64,000 bases of DNA, taken from Mytilus californianus (taxonomy: Eukaryota; Mollusca; Bivalvia; Mytilida; Mytilidae). The notes beneath the pieces were generated by a model. The model ran no database searches and was not told the origin of the DNA. It was given only the letters and a program-made list of their open reading frames with translations. Below, one piece after another: positions 33,844-45,999 of this stretch (position 1 is its first letter; each line of letters opens with the position of its first letter). The position numbers were made by a program, and so were the translations under genes. The DNA lies in contig NW_026262593.1 of the NCBI RefSeq assembly GCF_021869535.1, positions 58,612,318 to 58,676,317 on the forward strand, in the 5' to 3' direction.

Positions 33844-34800
33844 ACTAAAGGTAGCTGGTTGAAAGATAGTCCCATGTTTGAAGAAAAAAGTAGTTGTTAT
33901 GCCCTGCCTTCGATAGTCCGTCCGTCCATGAATTCACGTACCAATTCAATGTGTTGATGTTATGTTTCGTTTAGTTGCTGTCTCATTGACATACACCGTA
34001 CATATCTTTTTATTCTCTGTGTTGTGGTTTTTCTTAATTGATACATTGTGTGGTTTCCACATTATTACAAAATATCAAACCAGTACAGAACGAAACAAAA
34101 TACAATCAAGTTGTTTAATTTCCATGCTCACAAATACTGCAGATAGAATTTCTATAGAGTTCATTAATAGTGCAATAATAAATGATCAATGTCTTAAATT
34201 ACCAATCGAACACCCCATGTCGTCGTGATCGTTGTTGTTGCAGTTTATTGAATTCCAGTCCAGCGGCAAATATTAAGGAAGAAAATATATTAACAATAAA
34301 TCCAATAGACATGGACATAATTTGTGCCTCACAACAAATCAAGTACAAACAAATTCAAAACTTTTTACAACCATTTTTTCACGTGCAGATGGCACTCACA
34401 GTACCCCAGACATTGCAAGTAACGTTCCATTTTCGACTGGACGTGGTTGCGCTTCGTATTTTTTTCTTTCGTCCGAGCTGTTGTCTTTAGATTTGCATTG
34501 TATATACTGGTTGATTTTGATTAGCAATGTTGTTAAACTTTAACGATCGTCGTGAATGATTTGATTTACATTTTTGAACTAGTATATGTGACTTAAATAT
34601 GAGCCTCCAATATATGAATGTACGTTCTTAAAGTATATTATATCTCAGAATCATCATTATGACAGTACGCTGATTGTGAAAAATTATTTGCTTTAAATGC
34701 TTGTCGATTTATGTAATAGTTATATTAAAAATTCAAATTTATCTATATTCCCAGAAGTATTAGTCAATACATGTAATTTAGATACATTTTTTTTACAAAA
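33844..34800. other. Intergenic, nothing firm
   Basis: About 33900-34015 has mussel-repeat-like sequence (TTGCTGTCTCATTGACATACA). The open frames at 33962-34543 overlap in two frames and show no domain sense. Confidence 0.4.
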
Positions 34801-35787
34801 AGATGACATTCTCAGTATTTAAATATTAAATAGTGTCTAGGAAATCCTACGGTTTTTCATGTTTGCATTTCTAGGAATAAACATTCTTAAATCCGTTTAT
34901 CAAGTGCATGGGTATATATATAGTAATTGATTATTTACAATTCAATTGATCGATGACGTCCAAACCTAGATCGAATCCTTGATATAGATTCTTTGAAAAG
35001 CATATCCTGGTGTGTTTTTGTTATGGCTAAATCTGTATACACCATATTTAATCTTATTAATGGAATACATATCTTAAAATATCAAATGTATATTTGTTGT
35101 AATTAGTGATATTTCTTTTTTTATTTTCGTAAATCTTTTTAAAGTTGAAATAAACAGATGTTTGAAATTTACATCTTAAGTCTACTATCTAATCCTTATA
35201 TGAGCTCCTTGCTTTAACAATTTCAACCATCAACCTGTTTAGTACAAAAGGAAAGCGTTATAGCAAATTGTATAGCTACGTCAACATCTGTAAACAATTT
35301 TTGAAATGAAGCAAAAGGAAATTTGCAAGTTTTTTTTATAATTAAAAATTATTTTTATTTGTGCCTCTTCTCATTTACAAAATCACACACAAAAACCATA
35401 CTGTAATTTGATCTCTATAATATCAGCTCATGAATATATCATATAACATAATTATGACTAAAAATGTATGTGGTACATGTACAAGGATTCTTAATGAGTT
35501 TAACTTCATTCGGGTACAAAAACTTCTTATGTGATTATTGTTCGTCTTACGTATAACAACGAAAGACATAAGAGAAACGCAAAAGACTATATGGTTTTGT
35601 TTTCATGAATATTCAATTTATTTGTATACAATGTCAGATCTCCTTATAAGCACTTGCAAAATGTGTATCATTTTTTTGCGGAATTCGAACTCTGTTGACA
35701 CATTTAAGACAACATTTCTTGCACAGTCTTCACCATCAAACGCCATTCGGCCAATCTATGTTATATTATAGGATTAAACAGATTTTG

Positions 35788-35952
35788 TCTAGAGGTTATT
35801 GATGTGTAAACTGGGTAGCTTACTCACAAACTTTACAAAAAATGGGGCGATTAACTCACCAACTGAATAAAAGTCCTTTTACATAAAAGTTTCGGATTTT
35901 GATTCAGTTTGTGAGTAAGCGACCCAGTTTACACAGCAATATCATCTAGAAA
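35788..35952. mobile_element. Foldback/MITE-like element in copy A
   Basis: A 165-bp inverted repeat with arms of about 45 bp: TCTAGAGGTTATTGATGTGT.. pairs with ..ACACAGCAATATCATCTAGA; inner arms AAACTGGGTAGCTTACTCAC / GTGAGTAAGCGACCCAGTTT. No coding capacity. Confidence 0.8.
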
Positions 35953-36471
35953 AAAATTGTTTAGTCCATATAATTCTTAAGCCAAATATTTGCAATTCTT
36001 AATTAACAATTTTTGGTTTATTGACTACTATGTACCATCAAATGCCACAATTGACATGTCGTAACTAAGGAGTTAGTCGTCATAATGACTTTCTAAATGT
36101 TCAGTGAACGCAAAAGAATCTAAAATTAAATTTGCACCTACCTCATTTATTGCCGAGTTTATGAGCCGCGATCCTTGCTTGGAAGTTGGATTTATCGGAA
36201 TGAAAACCAAGGGAAAAAATTCTATAAATCATATAAGAATTATACTTTTATTTTTTCTCATTAAGTCTAACAATGTTTAGCCTTAATTACCTATAACTTG
36301 AAATTGCAAATTAAAATACGTGTAATTTGAAAAACACAAATCCATTTTAAAGTTTTAAGTCATCTGTGTACAAAAATATATATAGAAAAGGGAATTATTC
36401 CCTTCTTCCTCTTACTATAGCTCTCACGAATAAGTTTTCCATTTCCTGCACTATACATATATTGTATAATG

Positions 36472-36499
36472 TAAGTAAGTAAGTAAGTAAGTAAGTAAT
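36472..36499. repeat. (GTAA)7 microsatellite
   Basis: Seven GTAA units in copy A; six at about 37792-37815 in copy B. Confidence 0.9.
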
Positions 36500-36561
36500 T
36501 TGTTAATTAGTTTATTATAGTGACTTTTGAACATGTTTCAATATATATAACACAATTACAA

Positions 36562-37880
36562 AGATGACATTCTCAGTATTTAAATATTAAATAGTGTCTA
36601 GGAAATCCTACGGTTTTTCATGTTTGCATTTCTAGGAATAAACATTCTTAAATCCGTTTATCAAGTGCATGGGTATATATATAGTAATTGATTATTTACA
36701 ATTCAATTGATCGATGACGTCCAAACCTAGATCGAATCCTTGATATAGATTCTTTGAAAAGCATATCCTGGTGTGTTTTTGTTATGGCTAAATCTGTATA
36801 CACCATATTTAATCTTATTAATGGAATACATATCTTAAAATATCAAATGTATATTTGTTGTAATTAGTGATATTTCTTTTTTTATTTTCGTAAATCTTTT
36901 TAAAGTTGAAATAAACAGATGTTTGAAATTTACATCTTAAGTCTACTATCTAATCCTTATATGAGCTCCTTGCTTTAACAATTTCAACCATCAACCTGTT
37001 TAGTACAAAAGGAAAGCGTTATAGCAAATTGTATAGCTACGTCAACATCTGTAAACAATTTTTGAAATGAAGCAAAAGGAAATTTGCAAGTTTTTTTTAT
37101 AATTTTTGTCTAGAGGTTATTGATGTGTAAACTGGGTAGCTTACTCACAAACTTTACAAAAAATGGGGCGATTAACTCACCAACTGAATAAAAGTCCTTT
37201 TACATAAAAGTTTCGGATTTTGATTCAGTTTGTGAGTAAGCGACCCAGTTTACACAGCAATATCATCTAGAAAAAAATTGTTTAGTCCATATAATTCTTA
37301 AGCCAAATATTTGCAATTCTTAATTAACAATTTTTGGTTTATTGACTACTATGTACCATCAAATGCCACAATTGACATGTCGTAACTAAGGAGTTAGTCG
37401 TCATAATGACTTTCTAAATGTTCAGTGAACGCAAAAGAATCTAAAATTAAATTTGCACCTACCTCATTTATTGCCGAGTTTATGAGCCGCGATCCTTGCT
37501 TGGAAGTTGGATTTATCGGAATGAAAACCAAGGGAAAAAATTCTATAAATCATATAAGAATTATACTTTTATTTTTTCTCATTAAGTCTAACAATGTTTA
37601 GCCTTAATTACCTATAACTTGAAATTGCAAATTAAAATACGTGTAATTTGAAAAACACAAATCCATTTTAAAGTTTTAAGTCATCTGTGTACAAAAATAT
37701 ATATAGAAAAGGGAATTATTCCCTTCTTCCTCTTACTATAGCTCTCACGAATAAGTTTTCCATTTCCTGCACTATACATATATTGTATAATGTAAGTAAG
37801 TAAGTAAGTAAGTAATTTGTTAATTAGTTTATTATAGTGACTTTTGAACATGTTTCAATATATATAACACAATTACAAAG
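36562..37880. repeat. Tandem duplication, copy B (1319 bp)
   Basis: Direct repeat of copy A lacking the 440-bp block. The junction with the following unique DNA is at ACAATTACAAAG. An assembly artefact from unmerged haplotypes is a real alternative. Confidence 0.9.
37109..37273. mobile_element. Foldback/MITE-like element in copy B
   Basis: Same element as 35788-35952, duplicated with the segment. The 440-bp block absent from copy B abuts its left end. Confidence 0.8.
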
Positions 37881-38085
37881 TTTGTATAGTCTATGTTGCA
37901 CCCTCCCTATTGGACCTATAAGTCACCAATGCGTTTATACAGTATCACAGACTACAAATAAATATTACAAAATTACAAAGTTTGTTTAGTCCATGTTGCA
38001 CCCTCCCCATTGGACCTACAAGTCCCAAATTAGACAATATTAGTACGTTTATACAGTATCAAAGACTACAAATAAATATTACATT
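37871..38085. repeat. Short tandem duplication, about 100 and 115 bp
   Basis: AATTACAAAGTTTGTATAGT..ATGTTGCACCCTCCC..TTTATACAGTATCACAGACT is repeated from 37971 with a 14-bp insertion (AGACAATATTAGTA). Confidence 0.85.
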
Positions 38086-38294
38086 TCTCAAATTAATTAA
38101 GAATTAAAATAAATGTTAAAATAATCATATTAGATATGTAAATAATGTAAATTGTAAGTATAATTATGTATACTACAGTCAGTCAGCATAAACATTTCCT
38201 GTTGTATTTATTTACCAAATAAAGATACATTGGAGTATTTTTTTAAATGTTAATTTCATGTGAATCCCTCTGTTTATAACCGTGGGCTCATAAT

Positions 38295-38321
38295 GGGGGG
38301 GGGGGGGGGTGGGGGGGGGGG
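38295..38321 (+). repeat. 27-nt guanine tract
   Basis: Fifteen G, one T, eleven G. G-quadruplex potential on the + strand; also prone to length errors in assembly. Confidence 0.9.
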
Positions 38322-38546
38322 TTGTCTTTTTTATTAACAAATAATTACATTACATGTAGGTTTTACGAGAATCCGTTAGTTTGATTGGCTATCAACAATC
38401 GCGCGTCATTCAAAAATTAACATTCATATCAAAAAATAAAACGTTGCATTCGTGATGACACGTGCTTCCACAAAAAAGTACACAGGTAAATAAAAGAAAA
38501 ACTTGATTAAACATTTTTTTTCATGGTCTTATTATCATAAAAATGT

Positions 38547-38693
38547 AATTAGAAGAAATGGATGCTTCTTTTTGTAATTTTATTGGGGTGTAAAAGTGTT
38601 GATCCTGCTTCCGCGCTTCATACAAAATGTGCTTCGGTTAACACTTTTACACCCCAATACAATTACAAAAAGAAGCATTCATTTCTTAATTTA
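38547..38693. mobile_element. Foldback/MITE-like element
   Basis: Arms of about 50 bp: AAGAAATGGATGCTTCTTTT..TTGGGGTGTAAAAGTGTT pairs with AACACTTTTACACCCCAA..AAAAGAAGCATTCATTTCTT, with a roughly 45-bp loop. No coding capacity. Confidence 0.8.
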
Positions 38694-38835
38694 ATTTTAT
38701 CTTTGTATGTTTACTTTAAATTATTATAAAATCAATGTCTGACAATATCAACTTTTTTATATTCGGACGAAAAAATTTAAGGACTCCCAGTTTCTAATTA
38801 GCTTAAAAGGAATAAGTTAAAACTTTTCTGAGTGA

Positions 38836-39330
38836 CTAAAAAGCATTTCGTACTTTATGAACATACTTTTCAAAATGCTCGTGTGAACAATTGGAATAAT
38901 GTTTTATATGTCCATTCCATGCATGACTGGCTACAACACCTCTCACATATTTATCCTCTTTTGAGTGAATTCGTTGTGAATCAGGAACACGTGCTGATTT
39001 TGTATTAGATAGTCTATCCACAAGAGATTGCATGTCCTGAGAAGACATTTTCTTCTTTCCTGTGAAACGAATTGTTTTGGTTTTATTATGGTGTGTTTTG
39101 ACATTTTCTAACGCACTGTGGTTCGCCAACTTATGGTCAGCGTCAGTATTTTTTCTTTTTGGTTTAGAAAGTCTTTCACACAGTTCTTTTATTTCAAATT
39201 GGGACACAGTTTCAAATCCGGCATATCTCGCACTCATTTTCGAATAATCTGGTAAATTTCTTGGAGGTTCGACGAGTTTTTTCTTTGGTATAATTTCTGT
39301 GTGCGTTAGTCCGATTTCTACGTATAACAT
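38836..39330 (-). CDS. Small intronless gene, uncharacterised basic protein (164 aa)
   Basis: A single ATG-started frame with no stop for 164 codons, unusual in this AT-rich DNA. The product is basic and hydrophilic with no signal peptide or membrane segment. An internal repeat is visible: IKELCERLSKPKRKN (about residues 48-62) and MQSLVDRLSNTKSARVPDSQ (about 97-116), both of the form L-x2-RLS-x-x-K, with a C-terminal VRGVVASHAWNG motif. Short L-x-x-RL-x-x-P/K repeats occur in some sperm or ciliary microtubule-associated proteins, but I cannot assign a family. It stands alone between repeats, with no poly(A) signal seen nearby. A retrocopy is possible. Confidence 0.55.
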   Translation of the reverse strand: MLYVEIGLTHTEIIPKKKLVEPPRNLPDYSKMSARYAGFETVSQFEIKELCERLSKPKRKNTDADHKLANHSALENVKTHHNKTKTIRFTGKKKMSSQDMQSLVDRLSNTKSARVPDSQRIHSKEDKYVRGVVASHAWNGHIKHYSNCSHEHFEKYVHKVRNAF

Positions 39331-40116
39331 GGCTATCCGAAAATGTGCTTTTTATCCAGTAACAATAATTCCTTTATGAAACTGATAAAGTTAAATATTT
39401 CTGTAATATTTTGATTACAATTCCTTGCTGTATTTTCTAATTATTTACGTTTTCGATAAAATATGCCAGTTGTTTAAAACTAGAACAACTATATTTAAAT
39501 TAAAGTCTTTAACGATGCAAATCGTTAAATGTATATATTCTTTATGATGAAATAATGATTTACAAGGCGTTTAAATAAACATATATGGAGTCTAAATATA
39601 AAAAGATTCAATCAGTTAACAAAACAGCAATCGATGCTAATGATAAAAACTCAATGATACACCCATTTAAATGGATACTATTCGGTGTGCATATCAGGGT
39701 TATCATTTTATCTCTCAATTGTTTCAGTTATGTAATTGTGATTTCCAATTAAACGTTAAAAGTACATAACAAAAACAGATTTAAAACAGATAACTTTTGG
39801 TCCCACATTGTTAAATGTTGAATTTTTGTCAAAAATTATTGTTACATATACCAGACCAAACCAGTTCCTTCTGTTTAAGTCTGTTAACATATGCAATACA
39901 ACCACAGTGTTGGAATAGTTACCAAAGTACCAAAGTACATGGTATTGTTTATTTTTACAGTTTTCCATACAAAGTCACGAATTATTTTGTTTGTAACAAT
40001 TGTGATACATAAGTAGAACTACGAAATTTTGGGCAATTACATTTGTATGCAGATTCCAATAACTTTGGAAAACCATTAATTTTGGATGCATCTGGTTTTC
40101 AATGCTCTTCAGTATA
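39331..40116. other. Intergenic, nothing recognised
   Basis: AT-rich; open frames of 60-70 codons on both strands lack sense. Confidence 0.5.
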
Positions 40117-40440
40117 AATAAGAAGATGTGGTATGAGTGCAAATGAAACAACTCTCCATCCAAGTCACAATGTATAAACAGTTAACAAGTATAGGTCAAA
40201 GTACGGCCTTCAACAAGGAGCCTGGGCTCACACTGAACAGCAAGCTATAAAGGGCCCCAAAATGACTAGTGTAAAACAATTCATACAAGAAAACCAGTAG
40301 CTTTGTATGTGGCCTGACCTTTCAACTGTTTTGACTTGAGCGCCGCTGATGAGTCTTAAGTAGATGAAACGCGCGTCTGGCGTTACAAATTATAAGCATG
40401 GTGTCCTTGATGAGTATTTACAACCACTGACTCAATGCCG
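40117..40440 (+). repeat. Two mussel dispersed repeats joined
   Basis: 40117-40290 is the GATGTGGTATGAGTGCAAATGA family (matches 10619-10790). 40325-40440 is the ACGCGCGTCTGGCG family (TGATGAGTCTTAAGTAGATG, GGTGTCCTTGATGAGTATTT), related to 18745-18842. Confidence 0.75.
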
Positions 40441-40727
40441 CTGCTGATGGACATTTTGTCTCTGAGGGTATCACAAGACCAGTAGTTAGCACTTTTGTTT
40501 GACAAGAAATATCAAGTTGAATGATACGGCCAAATTCTGTAATTTTACTGTTTCCTTAATTATTCAAAACACTAAGACATGTCTACCCCTAGGATTAGAT
40601 GGCCTTAGCCATATTTTGGCATAACTGTTCCGCATTTTTGGTTCAATGTTTTTCAACTTTGTATTTGTTTTGGCCTATCAACTGTTTTGGTTCGAATGCA
40701 ACTGATAGCACTTATGTAGACGTGACT

Positions 40728-41123
40728 AGAGAATAGAAATATGGTCAATTAGGTATTCTTCCGACCGGTAGTAAAACTATTGCCAAAATGGGTCGCCCGT
40801 TTGGCTGTGCGGGATGTACAAGTACGCAGCCACGTCCGGTAAGAATGGGGAAGTTAAATTCAATGCCTTGTGTACAAAGAGTGCCACGCTCTTTACACGT
40901 TAAGAACCCCTTCAACAACTCTTTGAGGGGTCCGTAGGTGGTCTGTTTCAAGGCAAAATTTCTGTCCCTATCCAATATACTCTCATTTTCCAGTGGCAGT
41001 CCAAATTATCCCCGACCTTTATACAGGACCTACCTATTGTATTTATTGTTAATTTGTTCTCGTCCTGGGCATGCATTAAATATTTGCAACAGGACGTTAA
41101 ACAACCAACAATCAATCAATCTA
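40728..41123 (+). mobile_element. SINE-like retroposon, second copy
   Basis: Shares GTGACT.G.GAAATAGAAATATGG at the start, TTTGGCTGTGCGGGATGTAC and GTACGCAGCCACGTCCGGT in the middle, and ACGTTAAACAACCAACAATC + ATCAATC at the end with 32854-33284. Confidence 0.75.
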
Positions 41124-41375
41124 GCAAAGCAAATTATAGGCCTAGTATCTTGATGAGTATTTGTTTAAAAAGTCAATTTTAAGTATTCAAACTTTCAACA
41201 AATTGATTTTCCTGTCCGAACATGAAATTGTTTGTTTCCCTCTGATAACTTGAAGTTTGGAACCATGCTGAATCCTTTAAAATTTGCAATTCAATTCTTA
41301 TTTTTTGGAAGATGGAATCTGAGAATAATAGAAAAACAAAAGACTTGGGGTATCCTCGCATGACACAAAATCAGT

Positions 41376-43424
41376 ACATGCACAGCAAAAAAAAAAAAAA
41401 AAAAACACAAAAAGCAAAGGAACAGCGCTTTTATTGAGGTTCTTCATCTCAAAATCACAGTGAGGCCTTCAACATGGAGCCAACAAAAAAAACTCACCTC
41501 ACTGCAAGTGCATATTTATTGCTCCCAAATGGAATGCATCTTTATGCTATTAGCAAATCTCAAAGACTAACACGTCGATAAAAAAAAAGTACATAGTCTT
41601 TGCATGAGGAAAAAGGCCAATGATTATTGCTATTTCTTACGCTGTATGTATACTGTCAATGCCATCTGTTTGGTCAAAGTACTATTGGTAAAGGTTAAAA
41701 AAAACGATTCGAACATTGCAAAATTTGGTAACAAAATACTTATTTATTCTTCTAAATTATCAAGATTATTCTAAATACATCCATCTGAACCTACCATCAT
41801 TATGTACACCATAAAAAATGATCTTTCTCCTTTTAGCTCCCCTGGCCCAAAGGGCCAAGTGACCTTTTCTCATCACTTGGCGTCCGTCGTCCGTCGTCGT
41901 CGGCCGTCGTTCTCTGTTAACTTTTACAAAAATCTTCTTGTCTGAAACTTGAACACAATCATCATTTGGTTATCAAGTTTAAAAATGTGTCCGATGACCC
42001 CGCCTGCCAACCAAGATGGCCGACATGGCTATATATAGAACATAGGGGTAAAATGCAAGTTTTGTCTATTATTTTGAAAAACTTTATAAATAAAGAAAAT
42101 CTGACATGAACAGAAATGTTCAGAATGTTGAGTTCTACCAATGTTCTATATACGTCAAAACTTCTTGTAAGAGTTATTGCCCTTAAATGACAAATTTTCA
42201 AATTTTTTGTTCTTTCATTTTTGCCTATTATCTTGAAAACTATAATAGATAGAGAGAAACTTTAAATCGCAAAAATGACCAGCTAGACAAGTTCTACAAA
42301 TATGTCTAGTGGTAGAGTTATTGCCCTTTGATGACGATTTTTACCAATTTTTTGCGTTTTTGCCTTATATCTTAAAAATTTGAATAGATAGACAGAAACT
42401 TAAACAATGAAGACAAAATGCAGGAAATCGTTCGACAACTCCTTATTGGAGTTAGTAGACTGTCACTCTTTATAGGAGTGATTGCCCTTAAATGAGGATA
42501 TAAGTCACGAACCAAAGTTTTAAATCTGTTTACTTTTATCATTATATTTTTCTGCTTAACTTTTATAATCACTTTCTGAAACTGACATTTGTGTGTAAAT
42601 GCAAAAACATCCGAAAATTCTTCCATCTAAACAAATATTTCAAATACTTCCAACAATGTAATCTGGAAAAACAGTTGATGGATTTAATGTTACAGCCAAA
42701 ATCAATGGTCTTTGATTTCTTCAATTATAGTTAACAAAAGTTGAAAAATATATGTTCCTTACTTCCTTTTTTTTCTATTAAAGTAATTTTTGAGCCATGG
42801 AAAAAAAATGGAAATTCTACATGTTCCGTAAAAGTTAATCTATGTGAATAAAAGGAGATGTGGGGTATTGTAATACATCAAAAAGAAACCCGATGACAGA
42901 AATTATCAGTAGACATCTAGAGGGCAACATAAAATCATCAACAATAGACAGGTGGCCAAAAAATATGACAAGCTCAAAACCATTTCCATTTTATAAAAGT
43001 TGTGAAAAAAAACTTTACAGAAACAAAGTTGTGCCATGAGCCCCCAACTCCCCAAATTAAGGAAAACTTTATAATATGAAATGCGACAACTTCTTTATAT
43101 ACATATATGCACAACGATCAACAAAGTCTAAAAAGAGGGAGAAGTTACAAAGAGGGCAATCAGAAGAGATAAGCAGAAAAAAACTGACAATACTATGGAT
43201 AAACAGAAAAATGGCAAAAAGACAAAAAAACTAACAAAATAAAACACTACACAGAAAGCTATGAATATTGAGCAACACGAACCCAACCAAAAATTGGGTG
43301 ATCAACTCGGATGCTAGAAATGTTTGAAGTCCAAGTTCCAAGAATAAGCATCCGCCTTGCAGGCTTTGTTTGGGCGCCAACCAGTATCCGTTATACTCTC
43401 AGTCAACAAATTTGTAACCTTTAC
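41376..43424 (+). repeat. 2.05-kb repeat unit S1
   Basis: Order of blocks: A-run and AGCAAAGGAACAGCGCTTTT; TAGCTCCCCTGGCCCAAAGG palindrome; CACTTGGCGTCCGTCGTCC; AACCAAGATGGCCGACATGG; four degenerate segments of about 140 bp, each with TTATTGCCCTT; GGAGATGTGGGGTATTG; then GATGCTAGAAATGTTTGAAG and a bridge to the next unit. No coding gene; the Cys/Phe-rich open frames on the - strand are repeat-derived. Confidence 0.85.
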
Positions 43425-45390
43425 ATGTACATGCACAGCAAAAAAACAAAAAAACACAAAAAGCAAAGGAACAGCGCTTTTATTGAGGTTCTTCATCTCA
43501 AAATCACAGTGAGGCCTTCAACATGGAGCCAACAAAAAAAAATCTCATCTCACTGCAAGTGCATATTTATTGCTCCCAAATGGAATGCATCTTTATGCTA
43601 TTAGCAAATCTCAAAGACTAACACGTCGATAAAAAAAAGTACATAGTCTTTGCATGAGGAAAAAGGCCAATGATTATTGCTATTTCTTACGCTGTATGTA
43701 TACTGTCAATGCCAACTGTTTGGTCAAAGTACTATTGGTGAAAGTTAAAAAAAGCGATTCGAACATTGCAAAATTTGGTAACAAAATACTTATTTATTCT
43801 TCTAAATTATCAAGATTATTCTAAATACATCCATCTGAACCTACCATCATTATGTACACCATAAAAATGATCTTTCTTCTTTTAGCTCCCCTGGTCCAAA
43901 GGGCCAAGTGACCTTTTCTCATCACTTGGCGTCCGTCGTCCGTCGTCGTCGGCCGTCGTTCTCTGTTAACTTTTACAAAAATCTTCTCTTCTGAAACTTG
44001 AACACAATCATCATTTGGTTATCTAGTTTAAAAAAATGTGTCCGATGACCCCGCCTGCCAACCAAGATGGCCGACATGGCTATAAATAGAACATAGGGGT
44101 AAAATGCAAGTTTTGTCTATTATTTTGAAAAACGTTATAAATAAAGAAAATCTGACATGAACAGAAATGTTCAGAATGTTGAGTTCTACCAATGTTCTAT
44201 ATACGTCAAAACTTCTTGTAAGAGTGATTGCCCTTAAATGACAAATTTTACTCTTTTTTTTTATTTTTGCCTACTATCTTGAAAACTATAATAGATAGAG
44301 AGAAACTTTAAATCGCAAAAATGACCAGCTAGACAAGTCCTACAAATATGTCTTATGGTAGAGTTATTGCCCTTTGATGACGATTTTACCAATTTTTTGC
44401 GTTTTTGCCTTATATCTTAAAAATTTGTATAGATAGACAGAAACTTAAACAATGAAGACAAAATGCAAGAAATCGTTCGACAACTCCTTATTGGAGTTAG
44501 TAGACTGTCACTTTTTATAGGAGTGATTGCCCTTAAATGAGGATATAAGTCACGAACCAAAGTTTTAAATCTGTTTACTTTTATCATTATATTTTTCTGC
44601 TTAACTTTTATAATCACTTTCTAAAACTGACATTTGTGTGTAATTGCAAAAACATCTGAAAATTTGTCCACCTAAACAAATATTTAAAATACTTCCAACA
44701 ATGTAATCTGGAAAAACAGTTGATGGATTTAATGTTACAGCCAAAATCAATGGTCTTTGATTTCTTCAATTATAGTTAACAAAAGTTAATGAAAAATATA
44801 TGTTCTTTACTTCCTTTTTTTCTATTAAAGTAATTTTTGAGCCATGGAAAAAAAAAGAAATGTAAATGCTACATGTTCCGTAAAAGTTAATTTATGTGAA
44901 TAAAAGGAGATGTGGGGTATTATAATACATCAAAAAGACAGCAACCCAATGACACAAATTATCAGTAGACATCTAGAGGGCAACATAAAATCTTCAACAA
45001 TAGACAGGTGGCCAAAAAATATGACAAACTCAAAATCATTTCCATTATATAAAAGTTGTGAAAAAAACTTTACAGAAACAAAGTTCTGCCATGAGCCCCC
45101 AACTCCCCAAATTAAGGAAAACTTTATAATATGAAATGCGACAACTTATTTATATACATATATGCACAACGATCAACAAAGTCTAAAAAGAGGGAGAAGT
45201 TACAAAGAGGGCAATCAGAAGAGATGAGCAGGGGACAATAACAGACAACACCATGGATAAACAGAAAAATGACAAAAAGACAAAAACTAACAATACAAAA
45301 CACCACACAGAAAGCTATGAATATTGAGCAACACGAACCCAACCAAAAATTGGGTGATCAACTCGGATGCTAGAAATGTTTGAAGTCCAA
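43425..45390 (+). repeat. 2.05-kb repeat unit S2
   Basis: Direct copy of S1, offset 2049 bp, a few percent diverged. It diverges from S1 after TTTGAAGTCCAAG, where unique duplicated-segment DNA begins (TATGTTTGACTGCGATGTTC). Confidence 0.85.
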
Positions 45391-45529
45391 GTATGTTTGA
45401 CTGCGATGTTCCAACATTGTGTCTTTATACGGTATCTGATGGTGACATGTCAGTTCCAAGAAAATTGTAATAGTATGTTATTCAAATGTTTTTATAAATC
45501 GTCAACAAAAAATCCTTTGGATATGAGCG

Positions 45530-45720
45530 TACCTGATGAGACGTTATCAATAGTAGGACAGTCAGACCAATGTTTAGGGCGTCCGTATGACTGTGCAGGA
45601 TTTATAAATACGCAGCCATGTGCAGTCGCGATATTGACGTAAAGGGAGAGTGTCAAGGCTGCAACAACTCTTCGAGGGGTTCGTGGGTGGCTTGTTGCAA
45701 CGAAAAATTCTTCTACTATC
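45530..45720 (+). repeat. Diverged SINE-like fragment
   Basis: TAGGGCGTCCGTATGACTGT, GCAGCCATGTGCAGTCGCGA and AACTCTTCGAGGGGTTCGTG parallel the middle of 32854-33284; the tail is absent. Duplicated at 54615-54805. Confidence 0.65.
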
Positions 45721-45999
45721 CAAAATATCCTCTTTTCTATTAGCACTTCAAATAAAAATTGTTGTAGTTGTACTTTGCAGTTCCTACATTTTAAATTCAT
45801 TATTACAAAAAAAGAAGAAGGTAACAAAGTGAAAATCACAATCCATACGTAGAAGAAAGACCAAGTACAACATCTAATTTACCTCTGCGTAACTGTAGTG
45901 AGCCTCAGATACAAATAACTATACGTTAAATAGGCATACAATTTGCCCCAAAATATCAGTGTGTAAATATTAATTCACAGTAAATGTTTTTCGTTTTTA

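Larger units (their letters stand above)
34801..36561. repeat. Tandem duplication, copy A (1761 bp)
   Basis: Starts AGATGACATTCTCAGTATTT and ends before the second occurrence of that sequence. Compared by eye, it matches copy B base for base except for a 440-bp block (about 35343-35782) present only here and one extra GTAA unit (seven versus six). No gene recognised. Confidence 0.9.

Noticed and set aside
33962-34543. Three overlapping + strand frames
   Set aside because: Different frames over the same DNA, no splice signals or domain pattern.
45124-45342. Cys/Phe-rich - strand frame beginning MGSCCSIF, repeated at 51996-52370 and 54209-54427
   Set aside because: Looked like a signal peptide or membrane protein, but lies in the 2-kb repeat units and changes length between copies by indels.
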